Assembly (NCBI GenBank): GCA_937997635.1
Contig: CALLFA010000041.1
Span: 1 to 64,000 of the forward strand
Length of the DNA: 64,000 nucleotides
Source of the DNA: an uncultured Saprospiraceae bacterium
Lineage (GTDB): Bacteria > Bacteroidota > Bacteroidia > Chitinophagales > Saprospiraceae
Reading direction: 5' to 3'
The notes under the pieces: generated by a model
The model's database searches: none
What the model saw: the letters and a program-made list of their open reading frames with translations, nothing else
Told to the model about the DNA's origin: nothing
Program-made: the position numbers and the translations under genes
Shown here: in pieces, positions 29,347 through 37,924 of the stretch
How the letters are laid out: every line of letters starts with the position of its first letter
Numbering within the stretch: position 1 is the stretch's first letter

Positions 29347-29643
29347 TTATGAGATAAATATGAGTAATACCGCTAATAGAATTATCACCAAATTTACCAA
29401 AGGAACAAACAATAAAAATTTTGTTCCTATACTCATGCTACTAAGTTTTTGTTTTTTGATTACTGTATATTTATATACATTAAATGATCCAATCAAAACA
29501 AACAGAATCAGGACCAGTAAAATTATCAAAGTAAATACACTACTTGCAAATGCAATAATGGTGGTTAGAAAAACACTTAACGATAGAATGGCTAAGAGAA
29601 TAAACAAATTGACAATTGAAATAAGCGTATCTGTTGTCGTCAT
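29347..29643 (-). CDS. Small membrane protein (98 aa)
   Basis: From the ATG at 29643 the product has three hydrophobic helices at about 7-30, 33-57 and 73-97, separated by a basic loop (YKYTVIKKQKL). I recognise no family. The open frame runs further upstream into the MITE-like repeat, but that part is repeat-derived and should not be included. An overlapping plus-strand frame of similar length is less hydrophobic, more biased to Asn, Ile and Thr, and is judged a shadow. Function unknown. Confidence 0.5.
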   Translation of the reverse strand: MTTTDTLISIVNLFILLAILSLSVFLTTIIAFASSVFTLIILLVLILFVLIGSFNVYKYTVIKKQKLSSMSIGTKFLLFVPLVNLVIILLAVLLIFIS

Positions 29644-29697
29644 ATGGTAGTCTTTTCTTAAACGCGTAAATGTTACTTTGTTTAGCAAAATACAACT

Positions 29698-29858
29698 TTT
29701 ACCAAAATGAAAATAATTTGACCGGTTCTTACTTAATCTTTTATCTGTTCTCATCGTTGAAAATACTCGTGAATACCTGCATTCACTGCGTTTTTCGTCT
29801 TGACAACAAACAACACTTCTACGTAATAAAACAGTCAAACCATTCTCCTTTTGGTATA
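29698..29858 (-). repeat. MITE-like repeat, copy 3 of 3 (161 bp)
   Basis: Begins TTTACCAAAATGAAAATAA and ends CTCCTTTTGGTATA, with the same inner GTGAAT/ATTCAC inverted repeat as the other copies. It lies 55 bases upstream of the small membrane protein gene and so could carry its promoter, and 60 bases after the stop of the 307-residue gene. Confidence 0.8.
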
Positions 29859-29918
29859 AGTTCCAGTATTTTAAAAATACATGTTTATTAGGGTGATGCT
29901 GACTATATCACTCTTGTC

Positions 29919-30842
29919 TCACTTCTCAAGGTCAGCGTAATCATGTATCATTTTGTAGAGTATAGCCGCGTGCTTTTTTTCCTTAATATTTGTTGGAGCA
30001 CATCTATCAATGAACAAACCTAGATTATTTTTATCGCACAATTCTTGATTGAGGTAAACATGTATATTACCAAACTTAAATCTATAATTACTCGTATTAA
30101 ATCCAAATTCCCAGTATTCTTTTTGATTAGGTTCCCTGTCCTCTATGTTGGCCTGCTCGTACATTAATTTGATTTGTTCAAAAGAATAGTATTCAGACAT
30201 ACTTTGCAATAATAGCTTATAAATGTGGTGCCAATCCTCTATGGCATCTTTGTCATCTTCATTGATTACGATTACATTTTCTTGAAGATATTTCAAGCAA
30301 TAAGATTTACCATATTGATGAAATAAAACATCAGCTGTCTTTCGTATTTCTGCAACTAAATATGAATATGGAAACCAACCGCATGTAACCACAACATGGT
30401 TATCAGGATTTCTCAACCGTTCATAATAATTTTTCTCCTTAGTTGATTGATGTATCGTATATAAGGCGTAAATATTAGAAGTATTGATTTTTTGAGAGAG
30501 GTCCTTCCAATTTTTAATTTTATTTAGTCTCTCTAAAGCTATTTTTTCTGCAGCTTTTTTGTTACCAAGATTAAGTTCTAATTGTATAATCAGATTTACA
30601 AATTGTGAATATTCGTTACAGTCATTATTTTCTATTGTTTTATAGGCTAGTTCTAAAGCCTGTTTTGCCAATTTTTTAGATTGCCTTATTCGTTTACCTA
30701 TTGAAATGCTTTCCAAGGTTGACACATAAGAAGAAACGCGAAAAATTTCTTCACATTGATTCAGCTCAGATCTGCAAGATTGGCTAAGTCCGAAACTAAG
30801 CGTTACAGTGTTTACTATGATGACAATTAGAATTACTCTCAT
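29919..30842 (-). CDS. Secreted hypothetical protein (307 aa)
   Basis: An N-terminal signal peptide (about 1-21, ending LSFGLSQ) is followed by a mainly helical protein. Residues about 50-130 look TPR-like (KLAKQALELAYKTIENND, NLGNKKAAEKIALERLNKI), and the rest holds several Trp and Tyr residues, including WEFGFNTSNYRFKFGNIHVYL. I do not recognise a family and see no catalytic motif. The codon usage is A/T-rich compared with neighbours. It is divergent from the M19 dipeptidase with 129 bases between starts. Possibly an envelope protein made only in this lineage. Confidence 0.6.
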   Translation of the reverse strand: MRVILIVIIVNTVTLSFGLSQSCRSELNQCEEIFRVSSYVSTLESISIGKRIRQSKKLAKQALELAYKTIENNDCNEYSQFVNLIIQLELNLGNKKAAEKIALERLNKIKNWKDLSQKINTSNIYALYTIHQSTKEKNYYERLRNPDNHVVVTCGWFPYSYLVAEIRKTADVLFHQYGKSYCLKYLQENVIVINEDDKDAIEDWHHIYKLLLQSMSEYYSFEQIKLMYEQANIEDREPNQKEYWEFGFNTSNYRFKFGNIHVYLNQELCDKNNLGLFIDRCAPTNIKEKKHAAILYKMIHDYADLEK

Positions 30843-30971
30843 CTTTGTTTATATACAGGATGAAAGAAATCAATATATTACACAAACGATGAAGAGTTTT
30901 TTTGATAATAGAGCTGCGCATTAAAGATAAGCTCTCTCATTTTTATTTACTTTACAACAGACAAAATTATT

Positions 30972-32135
30972 ATGAAAGGAATCCTATACACCATCCTTGC
31001 ACTCTTCGTCTTATACTGGCTATTTACCTTGATCGCACCTTCTTTTGTAGAGAAAGGCATGAACAAAACAACATTAACTAAGCCTTATAATATTAGCCAA
31101 CAAGCCAAGGAATTATTAGAAAGTTTAGACTTCGTATCTGACTTGCACAGTGACGCATTACTCTGGGATAGAGACTTGACTAAAGGCTCGGATCAAGGCC
31201 ATGTAGATTTCAAGCGGATGCAAGAAGGCAATTCAGCGTTACAAGCATTTACGATCGTTACAAAATCCCCCAAAGGACAAAATTTCCAAGAAAATAGCGC
31301 GGACGCTCCTGACAACATTACCTTATTGTCGATCGGACAAGGACAGCCAGTCAGCACATGGTTCAGTCTGATGAATCGTGCACTGTACCAATGCAAGAAG
31401 CTGCATAAAGCTGCTAGACGATTTAATGATGAGTTTGTTGTTGTAAAATCGAAATCTGATTTCCAAGAATTATTAACGCGTAGAAAGACCAATCGAAATG
31501 TCATCGGCGGATTCCTAGGTATCGAAGGAGGCCATTGTCTAGAAGGAGATATACATAATCTAGAGCGACTATATGATGCAGGTGTACGCATGCTTGGGCC
31601 AGCGCACTTTTTTGACAACGAAATGGGTGGATCTGCACATGGGATAAAACAAGGGGGATTGACACCTTTTGGCAAAGATGTATTAAAGGAAATGGAACAG
31701 CGCTCTATGTTTTTGGATGTCGCGCATTCTTCTGAAGCGGTCATGGATGATGCTTTGGCCATGTTCTCTGGTCCTATCCTGACCTCACATACAGGAGTCA
31801 AAGGGACTTATGATTCGCCAAGAAACTTGTCAGACAAACATTTGCGTGCTATAGCTGAAAGAGACGGCATTATCGGGATAGCATTTTTTCCAGGAGCAAC
31901 TGGTACGAATACTATCGCTGGAATTGTCAAAGCTATGCGCTATACTGTAGATCTCATCGGCATTGATCATGTGGCCTTAGGTTCGGACTTTGATGGGAGT
32001 GTGACAACACCTTTTGACATTTCTGGTCTTGGTTTACTGATTGACGAAATGCTTAAACAAGGGTTTACAAACAAAGAAATTAGTGCTATTCTGGGCGAAA
32101 ACGTAAAACGCTTTTTAATGGAATACCTACCTTGA
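30972..32135 (+). CDS. Membrane dipeptidase (peptidase M19)
   Basis: 387 residues. An N-terminal hydrophobic helix (LYTILALFVLYWLFTLIAP) anchors or exports it. The amidohydrolase fold has the zinc ligands DLHSDALLWD near 58, EGGH near 184, and later histidines in DVAHSS and TSHTGVKG. The C-terminal IDHVALGSDFDG is typical of renal dipeptidase relatives. It should cleave dipeptides, including D-residue or modified ones, in the periplasm. It is monocistronic; a likely intrinsic terminator is 320 bases downstream. Confidence 0.9.
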   Translation: MKGILYTILALFVLYWLFTLIAPSFVEKGMNKTTLTKPYNISQQAKELLESLDFVSDLHSDALLWDRDLTKGSDQGHVDFKRMQEGNSALQAFTIVTKSPKGQNFQENSADAPDNITLLSIGQGQPVSTWFSLMNRALYQCKKLHKAARRFNDEFVVVKSKSDFQELLTRRKTNRNVIGGFLGIEGGHCLEGDIHNLERLYDAGVRMLGPAHFFDNEMGGSAHGIKQGGLTPFGKDVLKEMEQRSMFLDVAHSSEAVMDDALAMFSGPILTSHTGVKGTYDSPRNLSDKHLRAIAERDGIIGIAFFPGATGTNTIAGIVKAMRYTVDLIGIDHVALGSDFDGSVTTPFDISGLGLLIDEMLKQGFTNKEISAILGENVKRFLMEYLP

Positions 32136-32334
32136 TAAACACAATTAAAATCTTGAATCGTCAAACATATAGGTTTATAAGTTGGAAAATTTATTATTAT
32201 GCAAAACAATGCATCAAATAGTTGGTATTATGACAAATATAATTTATATTAAAGGATAGTTAAGGATATAGCACGTTTAAACGGCTTCTTCCAGATAGTT
32301 CTTTAATCTTAATAAATACATCATGGAACCACCA

Positions 32335-32452
32335 TACCAGTTCTGGCAAAGGTTCCAAAACCTTTGCCAATCCGACGTTTAACCCTTTGTATACTCATAC
32401 AGGTGCATGTCGCACAACAACGGATTGAATATCATAAGCAAAGGAAGAACAT
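32335..32452 (+). ncRNA. Candidate structured RNA with alternative pairings
   Basis: A perfect 10-base stem GGCAAAGGTT/AACCTTTGCC at 32345-32368 with a CCAA tetraloop. Its second strand can instead pair downstream: CCTTTGC (32361) with GCAAAGG (32438), and the adjoining CAATCCG (32368) with CGGATTG (32421). The two structures exclude each other, and a strong terminator follows at once. There is no open frame. It could be a small RNA, the 3' UTR of the dipeptidase mRNA, or a leader for the gene at 32684. It matches no RNA family I know. No clear TAnnTTTG box is seen upstream. Confidence 0.35.
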
Positions 32453-32485
32453 AAAACCGAGTGCATCCAACACTCGGTTTTTTTT
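32453..32485 (+). terminator. Strong intrinsic terminator
   Basis: AAAACCGAGTG and CACTCGGTTTT form an 11-base stem with a seven-base loop, followed by T8 including stem bases; the opposite strand also has a T run, so it may act both ways. The 200 bases after it, up to 32683, hold nothing recognised. Confidence 0.85.
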
Positions 32486-32683
32486 GTGCATCAAATTGGG
32501 CTTGCTACAATTTATTAGATCAAAAAGATCCACATTATAATTGACAGATTTTTGGTAAGAATTGAGACCAATAGAAAAAAACCTTACCAAACAATAACGA
32601 ATACTTAATCAATCCCCACAGATACTCATTCACCATGTATTCAACTAGCATGATACGATACCTTGCTTTTAAAATCAAAAGTT

Positions 32684-33073
32684 ATGTATCGAAAATATAT
32701 GTATGTACTCATCTTAGTTATTTGCACTATTCATCTCATCTCAGCTAAAGATATAGCCGGATCCTATAATGAAAAAGCAACACAGAGAATAGTATTTGTC
32801 CATGTGCAATCGGCACTCCCAGATGAGGCAAATCAAGAAATAAGAGAACTGGTAAAAAAAATATGCCAACATACTGTCGACGAGGTAATTGAAATATTAG
32901 ATGGTAATGTATTGTCAATCAACCTCAATCCAATTGATGACACCATAGAAATAACCGATCGTTTCCAAATACTGACAGACAATCAGTTGAGAATTTTGGA
33001 AATGAATATGATGGAATTGTTGACAGTGGTAGATGCTACAACAACACTGCACATTACAATTGCATGGTTGTGA
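32684..33073 (+). CDS. Small secreted hypothetical protein (129 aa)
   Basis: Starting at the ATG at 32684 the product has a signal peptide (YMYVLILVICTIHLISA) and about 105 further residues that look like a small alpha/beta domain: RIVFVHVQSALPDEANQEIR, VDEVIEILDGNVLSINLNP, RFQILTDNQLRILEMNMMEL. I recognise no family. A TTG start seven codons upstream is possible but not needed. Palindromic repeats follow immediately after its stop. Confidence 0.55.
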   Translation: MYRKYMYVLILVICTIHLISAKDIAGSYNEKATQRIVFVHVQSALPDEANQEIRELVKKICQHTVDEVIEILDGNVLSINLNPIDDTIEITDRFQILTDNQLRILEMNMMELLTVVDATTTLHITIAWL

Positions 33074-33914
33074 GTCCCATAAAGATTAAATATAGGTAGG
33101 CATGACACATATGTAAATCATTATGCCGTAGATACAAAACGTGATTTTACCATATCATCCTTTAATGATAGTTTTTATGATATGCTGAGGCGAGACGCCT
33201 ACAGCGACGCACCAAATATTGCTAGTCATTGCACACATATAAATCATTGTGCCGTAGGTACTAAACGTGATCTTACAATTAAGAGCATAGTCGTGTCTCC
33301 ACATTCCGTACCTAACGGCACGGGGAATACATTCAATTTAATATACTACCCACATGTCGTCCCTACGGGACAATGATTAACCTATATTGCGCACTGAGTT
33401 GATCAGCTCATAGTCCCATAGGGACTAAATATTGGTAGGCATTGCACATATAAATCATTGTGCCGTAGGTACAAAATGTGATCCTACATTAAGAGCATAG
33501 TCGTGTATCCACATTTCGTACCTAACGGCACGGGGAATACATTCAATTTAATATACTACCCACATGTCGTCCCTACGGGACAATGTTTAACATATATTGC
33601 GCACTGAGGTAATCAGCTCATAGTCCCATCGGGACTAAATATTGGTAGGCATTGCACACAAATAAATCATTGTGCCGTAGGTACAAAATGTGATTTTACA
33701 ATATCATCCTTTAAATGATGGTTTTTATGATATGCTGAGGCGAGACGCCTACAGCGACACACTAAATATTGGTAGACACATATAAATCATTGTTCCGTAG
33801 GTACAAAACGTGATTTTACAATATCATCCTTTAATGTCTTTATGATTATGCTGAGGCGAGACGCCTGCAGCGACGCATACCGCCTATAGTGACACACACT
33901 TACAACGATGCACC
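33074..33914. repeat. Palindromic intergenic repeat array (GTCCC-GGGAC family, 210-bp unit)
   Basis: Units start with TAGTCCCATAGGGACTAAAT at 33411 and 33621 (210 bases apart), with partial units at about 33073, 33200 and 33770. Each unit also has the conserved pieces GTGCCGTAGGTAC, CGTACCTAACGGCACGG and GTCGTCCCTACGGGACAAT, all small palindromes or inverted pairs. The AGGCGAGACGCCT core is inserted at 33184, 33735 and 33850. A short open frame within it is repeat-derived. The array fills the gap between convergent genes. Related units are at 51950. Confidence 0.85.
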
Positions 33915-35306
33915 TCAAAACGACACACTATTACTAAAAAACAACGCCGATTGTCCCAGATGATTAAAGCTGTATTCAAATGAAAATAAATGGGTATTAA
34001 ATAGGATGATGTCTATCCCTGGCCCATAACCAAAAAGCAAGCGGTTATTTAAAAAGTTTGTTTCTCTATAGGTTGGTTCGTTCACATAGCCAGTATCCAT
34101 GTTAAAACTGAGATATGCTTTGATGTTCATTTTTTTGAATTGGCGCAAGGGCATCAATCCATCTAAGTGCAATAACTCATCAACCATTTTCCATCGCACA
34201 GAAGATTTGGTTAATGTGAAGTCAGTACCATCGACAACAAACAATTCGTAGCCACTGACAAGATTACCATTATAGCCCAGACCAGTATTATTTGCAAATC
34301 CAATTTGGTCTCTGATTAGATTTGTTTTTAATTTGACAAGGTTTGCTATGATTATTTTGTCTTTAATGTTGGTGTAGTGTTCTCCTCTTACTTCCACTAA
34401 TAAATTACTGTATTCATTGAAAATTCCAAGTCCTTCTTTTTGTACGGAAACGCCATATGAATATCCGCCTTCTGGATAAAAAGTAAACCGTCGCTTATCA
34501 AAACTAAAATCATATTCCAATTTGAAGAACCTAAGTGTGGACACACTATTTAAAAAATAATCTGGATTTAATTCTTGTGCGACAATATCGTCAATGGTAT
34601 TTCGATGGAATTCTAATTTGACAAAATGATTGCCATATAATTTTGGGCGATAGTTGACCCAGCTGGCAACACGAAACCGCCGCAGTACAATACGATCATC
34701 CTCACCACTATAGAATACAGTTTTATTACCAATGGTTTCGTAACCTATTTCATCATTTTCAGTATACACAACAGCTGCAGAAATTCCCAATGTCTTGGCC
34801 TTGTTTACATAAGGAAATCCATATTCCAAATCTATTCTTCTGGTATAACCAACTTGTGCAGTCAGTTTGAGTCTGTCTCGGTGACCTGATACGTTTAGCC
34901 AATTGATGCGACCGCCAATATTAACGCGATCAAGCGCCTTGCCTTGTTCATTCCACCAAACATTAAAATTGCGGTCAGCCAACTCGAAGATGAAGTTGGG
35001 ATAGATAAACCAATTTTCTTGTATCTGAATAGTAACAATTTGACTGCCCTGCTCACGAGAAATGTCAACATGAGTAAACAGACTCGTACTGAGCAGTCTG
35101 TTTTCATTTTCTACCCAGAGCTCCTCTTCTTCCGAGTAAGAAATATGATCTCCTTCCTGAAATTCTAATTCTCGGAGGATAACATAGTCCTTTGTCCGCT
35201 TATTGCCTTCGATGCGTATGTCAGCGATGATGAAGTCTGCAGGCTCCTCTTGCGAAAAGAGCATCGTGTGTATAACTAGGAAGAAAAATAGAATTCTTAG
35301 TATCAA
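33915..35306 (-). CDS. Omp85/BamA-like outer-membrane protein
   Basis: 463 residues. A signal peptide (MILRILFFFLVIHTMLFSQ) precedes one POTRA-like domain at about 25-105 (IADIRIEGNKRTKDYVILRE, HVDISREQGSQIVTIQIQEN). A beta-barrel follows, rich in alternating Tyr, Phe and charged residues. It is much shorter than BamA and has a single POTRA, so it is a minor member of the Omp85 superfamily (TamA- or patatin-barrel-like), with a possible role in protein or lipid transport through the outer membrane. The start is TTG; no in-frame ATG lies before an upstream stop, and the TTG gives the signal peptide. Confidence 0.8.
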   Translation of the reverse strand: MILRILFFFLVIHTMLFSQEEPADFIIADIRIEGNKRTKDYVILRELEFQEGDHISYSEEEELWVENENRLLSTSLFTHVDISREQGSQIVTIQIQENWFIYPNFIFELADRNFNVWWNEQGKALDRVNIGGRINWLNVSGHRDRLKLTAQVGYTRRIDLEYGFPYVNKAKTLGISAAVVYTENDEIGYETIGNKTVFYSGEDDRIVLRRFRVASWVNYRPKLYGNHFVKLEFHRNTIDDIVAQELNPDYFLNSVSTLRFFKLEYDFSFDKRRFTFYPEGGYSYGVSVQKEGLGIFNEYSNLLVEVRGEHYTNIKDKIIIANLVKLKTNLIRDQIGFANNTGLGYNGNLVSGYELFVVDGTDFTLTKSSVRWKMVDELLHLDGLMPLRQFKKMNIKAYLSFNMDTGYVNEPTYRETNFLNNRLLFGYGPGIDIILFNTHLFSFEYSFNHLGQSALFFSNSVSF

Positions 35307-35471
35307 GGTTTCGGATTAAGACAATTGCCTAACACGAATGCACATGTATTTGATTCACAAAAACTGTCATAATTTTGACTTCTTGGGTTGAAGCTTCCTT
35401 ATTAATGTTAGTAGCTTAGTTAGCGACGAATTCATTCGTTGTTTTTCGTCAATGCCATAAAACGTCAGTGT

Positions 35472-36101
35472 TTAAATAAACGTCTTCCCATTCTCCAGAT
35501 CATACATCAAGTGTGCAAAACGTTCGACACGTTCCATTAGGCGATTGGATGGTATGAGATCTTTTTGTTTGTAGTAGATAAGTGCAGCGTCTTTCCCTTC
35601 AACAGTCCATCCGTTTTCATCCCCATATTTGTCCAAGAAATCTTCTGTCAAATACTCTTTTAACTTGAAAGCATCTTCCGTTTTAACAGTATAGTTTTCT
35701 TGAAATTCTGGAGTAGCTGTTTGGATGATAGGATCTTCATCCTCGAAGAAGGATTTGATGAACGAAGAGGATTTTGGTTTGATACTAAAGCGCGAAAATT
35801 GAAACGACTCATTGTAAAATTCAAAAACTGTTGTCGTACTTGTCCCTAAATCTCCAAAATAATGAAAATCATATACGCGGACAGTTCCTTTAAGTCCTTT
35901 AATGGGTACAAATAGGATTCCTCTTAAGCGTTTGCCTGAACGTCCTTCGAATAAGTCAAAATCAAATTGAGAAATGGGATCCTTGTCCAAATTTCTTTGT
36001 GATTTTAGCTTCAAGCCATTTTCTTTAGCTATCACGGCCAATTGCTTTAACCTTGCATCAGGACGAAGTAAATTCTGGATGTCTTTTAGAAGTGATCGCA
36101 T
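35472..36101 (-). CDS. Hypothetical protein downstream of nadD (209 aa)
   Basis: A soluble alpha/beta protein without a signal. It contains a run of beta strands (LRGILFVPIKGLKGTVRVYD, TTTVFEFYNESFQFSRFSIKP) and ends with NGWTVEGKDAALIYYK and a final helix. The pattern of an F-x-R/K-P segment followed by GW-x-VEG resembles uncharacterised proteins of the DUF3137-associated kind, but that is a weak impression. It starts two bases after the nadD stop, so it belongs to the dnaN-nadD transcription unit. Role unknown. Confidence 0.7.
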   Translation of the reverse strand: MRSLLKDIQNLLRPDARLKQLAVIAKENGLKLKSQRNLDKDPISQFDFDLFEGRSGKRLRGILFVPIKGLKGTVRVYDFHYFGDLGTSTTTVFEFYNESFQFSRFSIKPKSSSFIKSFFEDEDPIIQTATPEFQENYTVKTEDAFKLKEYLTEDFLDKYGDENGWTVEGKDAALIYYKQKDLIPSNRLMERVERFAHLMYDLENGKTFI

Positions 36102-36103
36102 GA

Positions 36104-36706
36104 TTAAATATCCTTGTAAATAGGAACTTCATTCAAATAGTCAAAGACTTTATCAGGCACAAGATATTGAATAGAATGTCCTTCTTTCACTTGTTTGCGA
36201 ATGTAACTTGCAGATATATCCAATAAGGGAGACTCCATATATGTCACTTTTGGGTGGTCTGATAATTCGCTCTTTTCATAGCCTGGGCGGTTATAGACAT
36301 ATATTTCATAATATTTTAAAATAGTCTCATAATTTTTCCACTTGTGCAGAGTTGCCAGATTATCGCCACCCATAATCAAGACAAATGTTTTATCAGGATA
36401 TTTTTCTTTCGCGTACGTAAGGGTGTCTATTGTATAAGACGGTTTAGGCAAGGTAAATTCTATATCACTTGCTTTAAGCCGAGTGTTAGTACCTATAGCC
36501 AGATTTAATAAATGGAGTCTGTCATAATCTTTGGCCAATGATTTCTTTGCTTTATGGGGATTGTGTGGGGAGACGACCATCCACACTTCTTTTAGGTCAG
36601 AATTAGCAAGTAAGTAATTAGCAATGATCATGTGCCCGACATGCACAGGGTTGAATGAGCCAAAAAACAATCCGGTCTTAAATGGCTTGGACATGTGTGT
36701 ACGCAT
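36104..36706 (-). CDS. nadD: Nicotinate-nucleotide adenylyltransferase
   Basis: 200 residues. It joins ATP and nicotinate mononucleotide in NAD synthesis. The nucleotidyltransferase signature GLFFGSFNPVHVGHMIIAN lies near 12-30, with the HxGH-type His pair, and the C-terminal ISASYIRKQVKEG near 167 gives the SxxxR motif. MGGDNLATLHKWK is also typical of NadD. The ATG overlaps the TAA of dnaN by one base (TAATG), so the two are translationally coupled; an internal ATG four codons later is an alternative start. Confidence 0.93.
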   Translation of the reverse strand: MRTHMSKPFKTGLFFGSFNPVHVGHMIIANYLLANSDLKEVWMVVSPHNPHKAKKSLAKDYDRLHLLNLAIGTNTRLKASDIEFTLPKPSYTIDTLTYAKEKYPDKTFVLIMGGDNLATLHKWKNYETILKYYEIYVYNRPGYEKSELSDHPKVTYMESPLLDISASYIRKQVKEGHSIQYLVPDKVFDYLNEVPIYKDI

Positions 36707-37821
36707 TAATTGCTCATCATCACAGGCATGACAAGCATCAATAATGTTTCATTATCATTTTGTTCGGCAGGGAGAAGAACTCCAGCCCTGTTAGGCGTAG
36801 ACAACTCTAGCAATACATCATTCGTATCCATAATCCCCAACATCTCAATTAGAAATTTTGCATTAAAGCCTATGGTCATTGGTTCTCCTTCATATGTGCA
36901 CGTCAACTGCTCTGTCGCTTCATTAGAAAAGTCAAGATCTTGAGCTGATATCGTTAAACTGCCTTGGTCCAAACTGAGCACGACTTGATTGGTGGTCTTA
37001 TTCGCATAGATTGCAATTCTCTTCAATGAGTTTTGGAGGTCTTTTCTACCCATTGTCAACAAGTGAGGATTGTTAACCGGAATGACAGCATTATAATCTG
37101 GATATTTAGCATCAATCAATCTGATTATCACCTTAGTGTCATCAAAGGAGAAAAAGGCATTCGTTTGATTAAAGGCAATGTCCACATTCACATCACTAGA
37201 AATGGCATTTCTGAGCAATGTCAATCCCTTTTTAGGAATAATAAAGGTTTGAGTCACATTGCTGCTGACATCTCCAAAACTGTATTTGACAAGTTTATGC
37301 GCATCTGTAGCAACAAAAATCACATTATTATAATCTACCTGCACATAGACACCCATCATTGCTTGCCTCAGTTCATCATTGCTTGTGGCAAAGATTGTTT
37401 TTGTGATAGCCTCTTGTAAGCTAATAGCTGACATAGAGATACTATCGACACCATCTTCAGAAGGTATTTCTGGAAAATCAGCAGCATTGTCACCACTGAG
37501 TTTGTATTTTCCAAAAGCAGAGGTAATCTCTATTGCTCTGGACTCATCATCAATGATGAAATTGATGGGTTGGTCTGGCAACGCTTTCAAGGTATCCAAA
37601 AGGATTTTTGCTGGAATGGCGATTTGACCTCCCTCTTCGACATTGACTGGCAAAGACGTAATAATTGTTGTTTCCAAGTTGGTCGCAGCAATGGTCAAAG
37701 TATCACCTTCGGCCTTAAATAAGAAATCCTCCAAAATTGGTAAAACTGGATTAGAACTTATAGCTCCAATTTCCAAAGACAATTTTGATAATAAATCAGA
37801 CGATGAAACACTAAATTTCAT
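36706..37821 (-). CDS. dnaN: DNA polymerase III sliding clamp (beta subunit)
   Basis: 371 residues, the normal length for the ring-forming clamp. It starts with MKFSVSSSDLLSKLS and includes PVLPILEDFLF in the first domain, with a C-terminal tail ending ETLLMLVMPVMM close to the family pattern MPMR/MPMM. The clamp tethers the replicase and binds many repair partners. It is the first gene of a dnaN-nadD-hypothetical unit and is divergent from the M16-like gene, with 103 bases between starts. No dnaA or origin-like sequence is seen nearby. Confidence 0.95.
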   Translation of the reverse strand: MKFSVSSSDLLSKLSLEIGAISSNPVLPILEDFLFKAEGDTLTIAATNLETTIITSLPVNVEEGGQIAIPAKILLDTLKALPDQPINFIIDDESRAIEITSAFGKYKLSGDNAADFPEIPSEDGVDSISMSAISLQEAITKTIFATSNDELRQAMMGVYVQVDYNNVIFVATDAHKLVKYSFGDVSSNVTQTFIIPKKGLTLLRNAISSDVNVDIAFNQTNAFFSFDDTKVIIRLIDAKYPDYNAVIPVNNPHLLTMGRKDLQNSLKRIAIYANKTTNQVVLSLDQGSLTISAQDLDFSNEATEQLTCTYEGEPMTIGFNAKFLIEMLGIMDTNDVLLELSTPNRAGVLLPAEQNDNETLLMLVMPVMMSN

Positions 37822-37924
37822 TTGAATCTTTATAGGTTTAGGTCCTGTTATTAGGACAGTAGGTTCAAAAATCGAAAATAATTGAATTTGCTGTATTCTT
37901 TAGCAAATAAGACAAAAACTCTCA

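Noticed and set aside
29360-29650. Plus-strand 96-residue open frame opposite the small membrane protein
   Set aside because: Biased to Asn, Ile and Thr, no membrane or domain pattern, and mirrors the hydrophobic codons of the minus-strand gene.
29644-29838. Coding extension through the MITE-like repeat (VVCCQDEKRSECRYSRVFST)
   Set aside because: The same frame is open in two copies but broken by TGA in the third, and changes between copies do not favour silent positions. It is better explained as repeat DNA.
31193-31801. 202-residue minus-strand open frame inside the dipeptidase gene
   Set aside because: The plus-strand M19 gene has all catalytic motifs; the antisense frame has no recognisable domain.
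33182-33376. 64-residue open frame in the repeat array
   Set aside because: It consists wholly of repeat pieces and similar units elsewhere do not keep the frame.
33074-33914. CRISPR array
   Set aside because: Repeats are long, uneven and themselves palindromic; spacers are not unique and of constant length; no cas genes are near.
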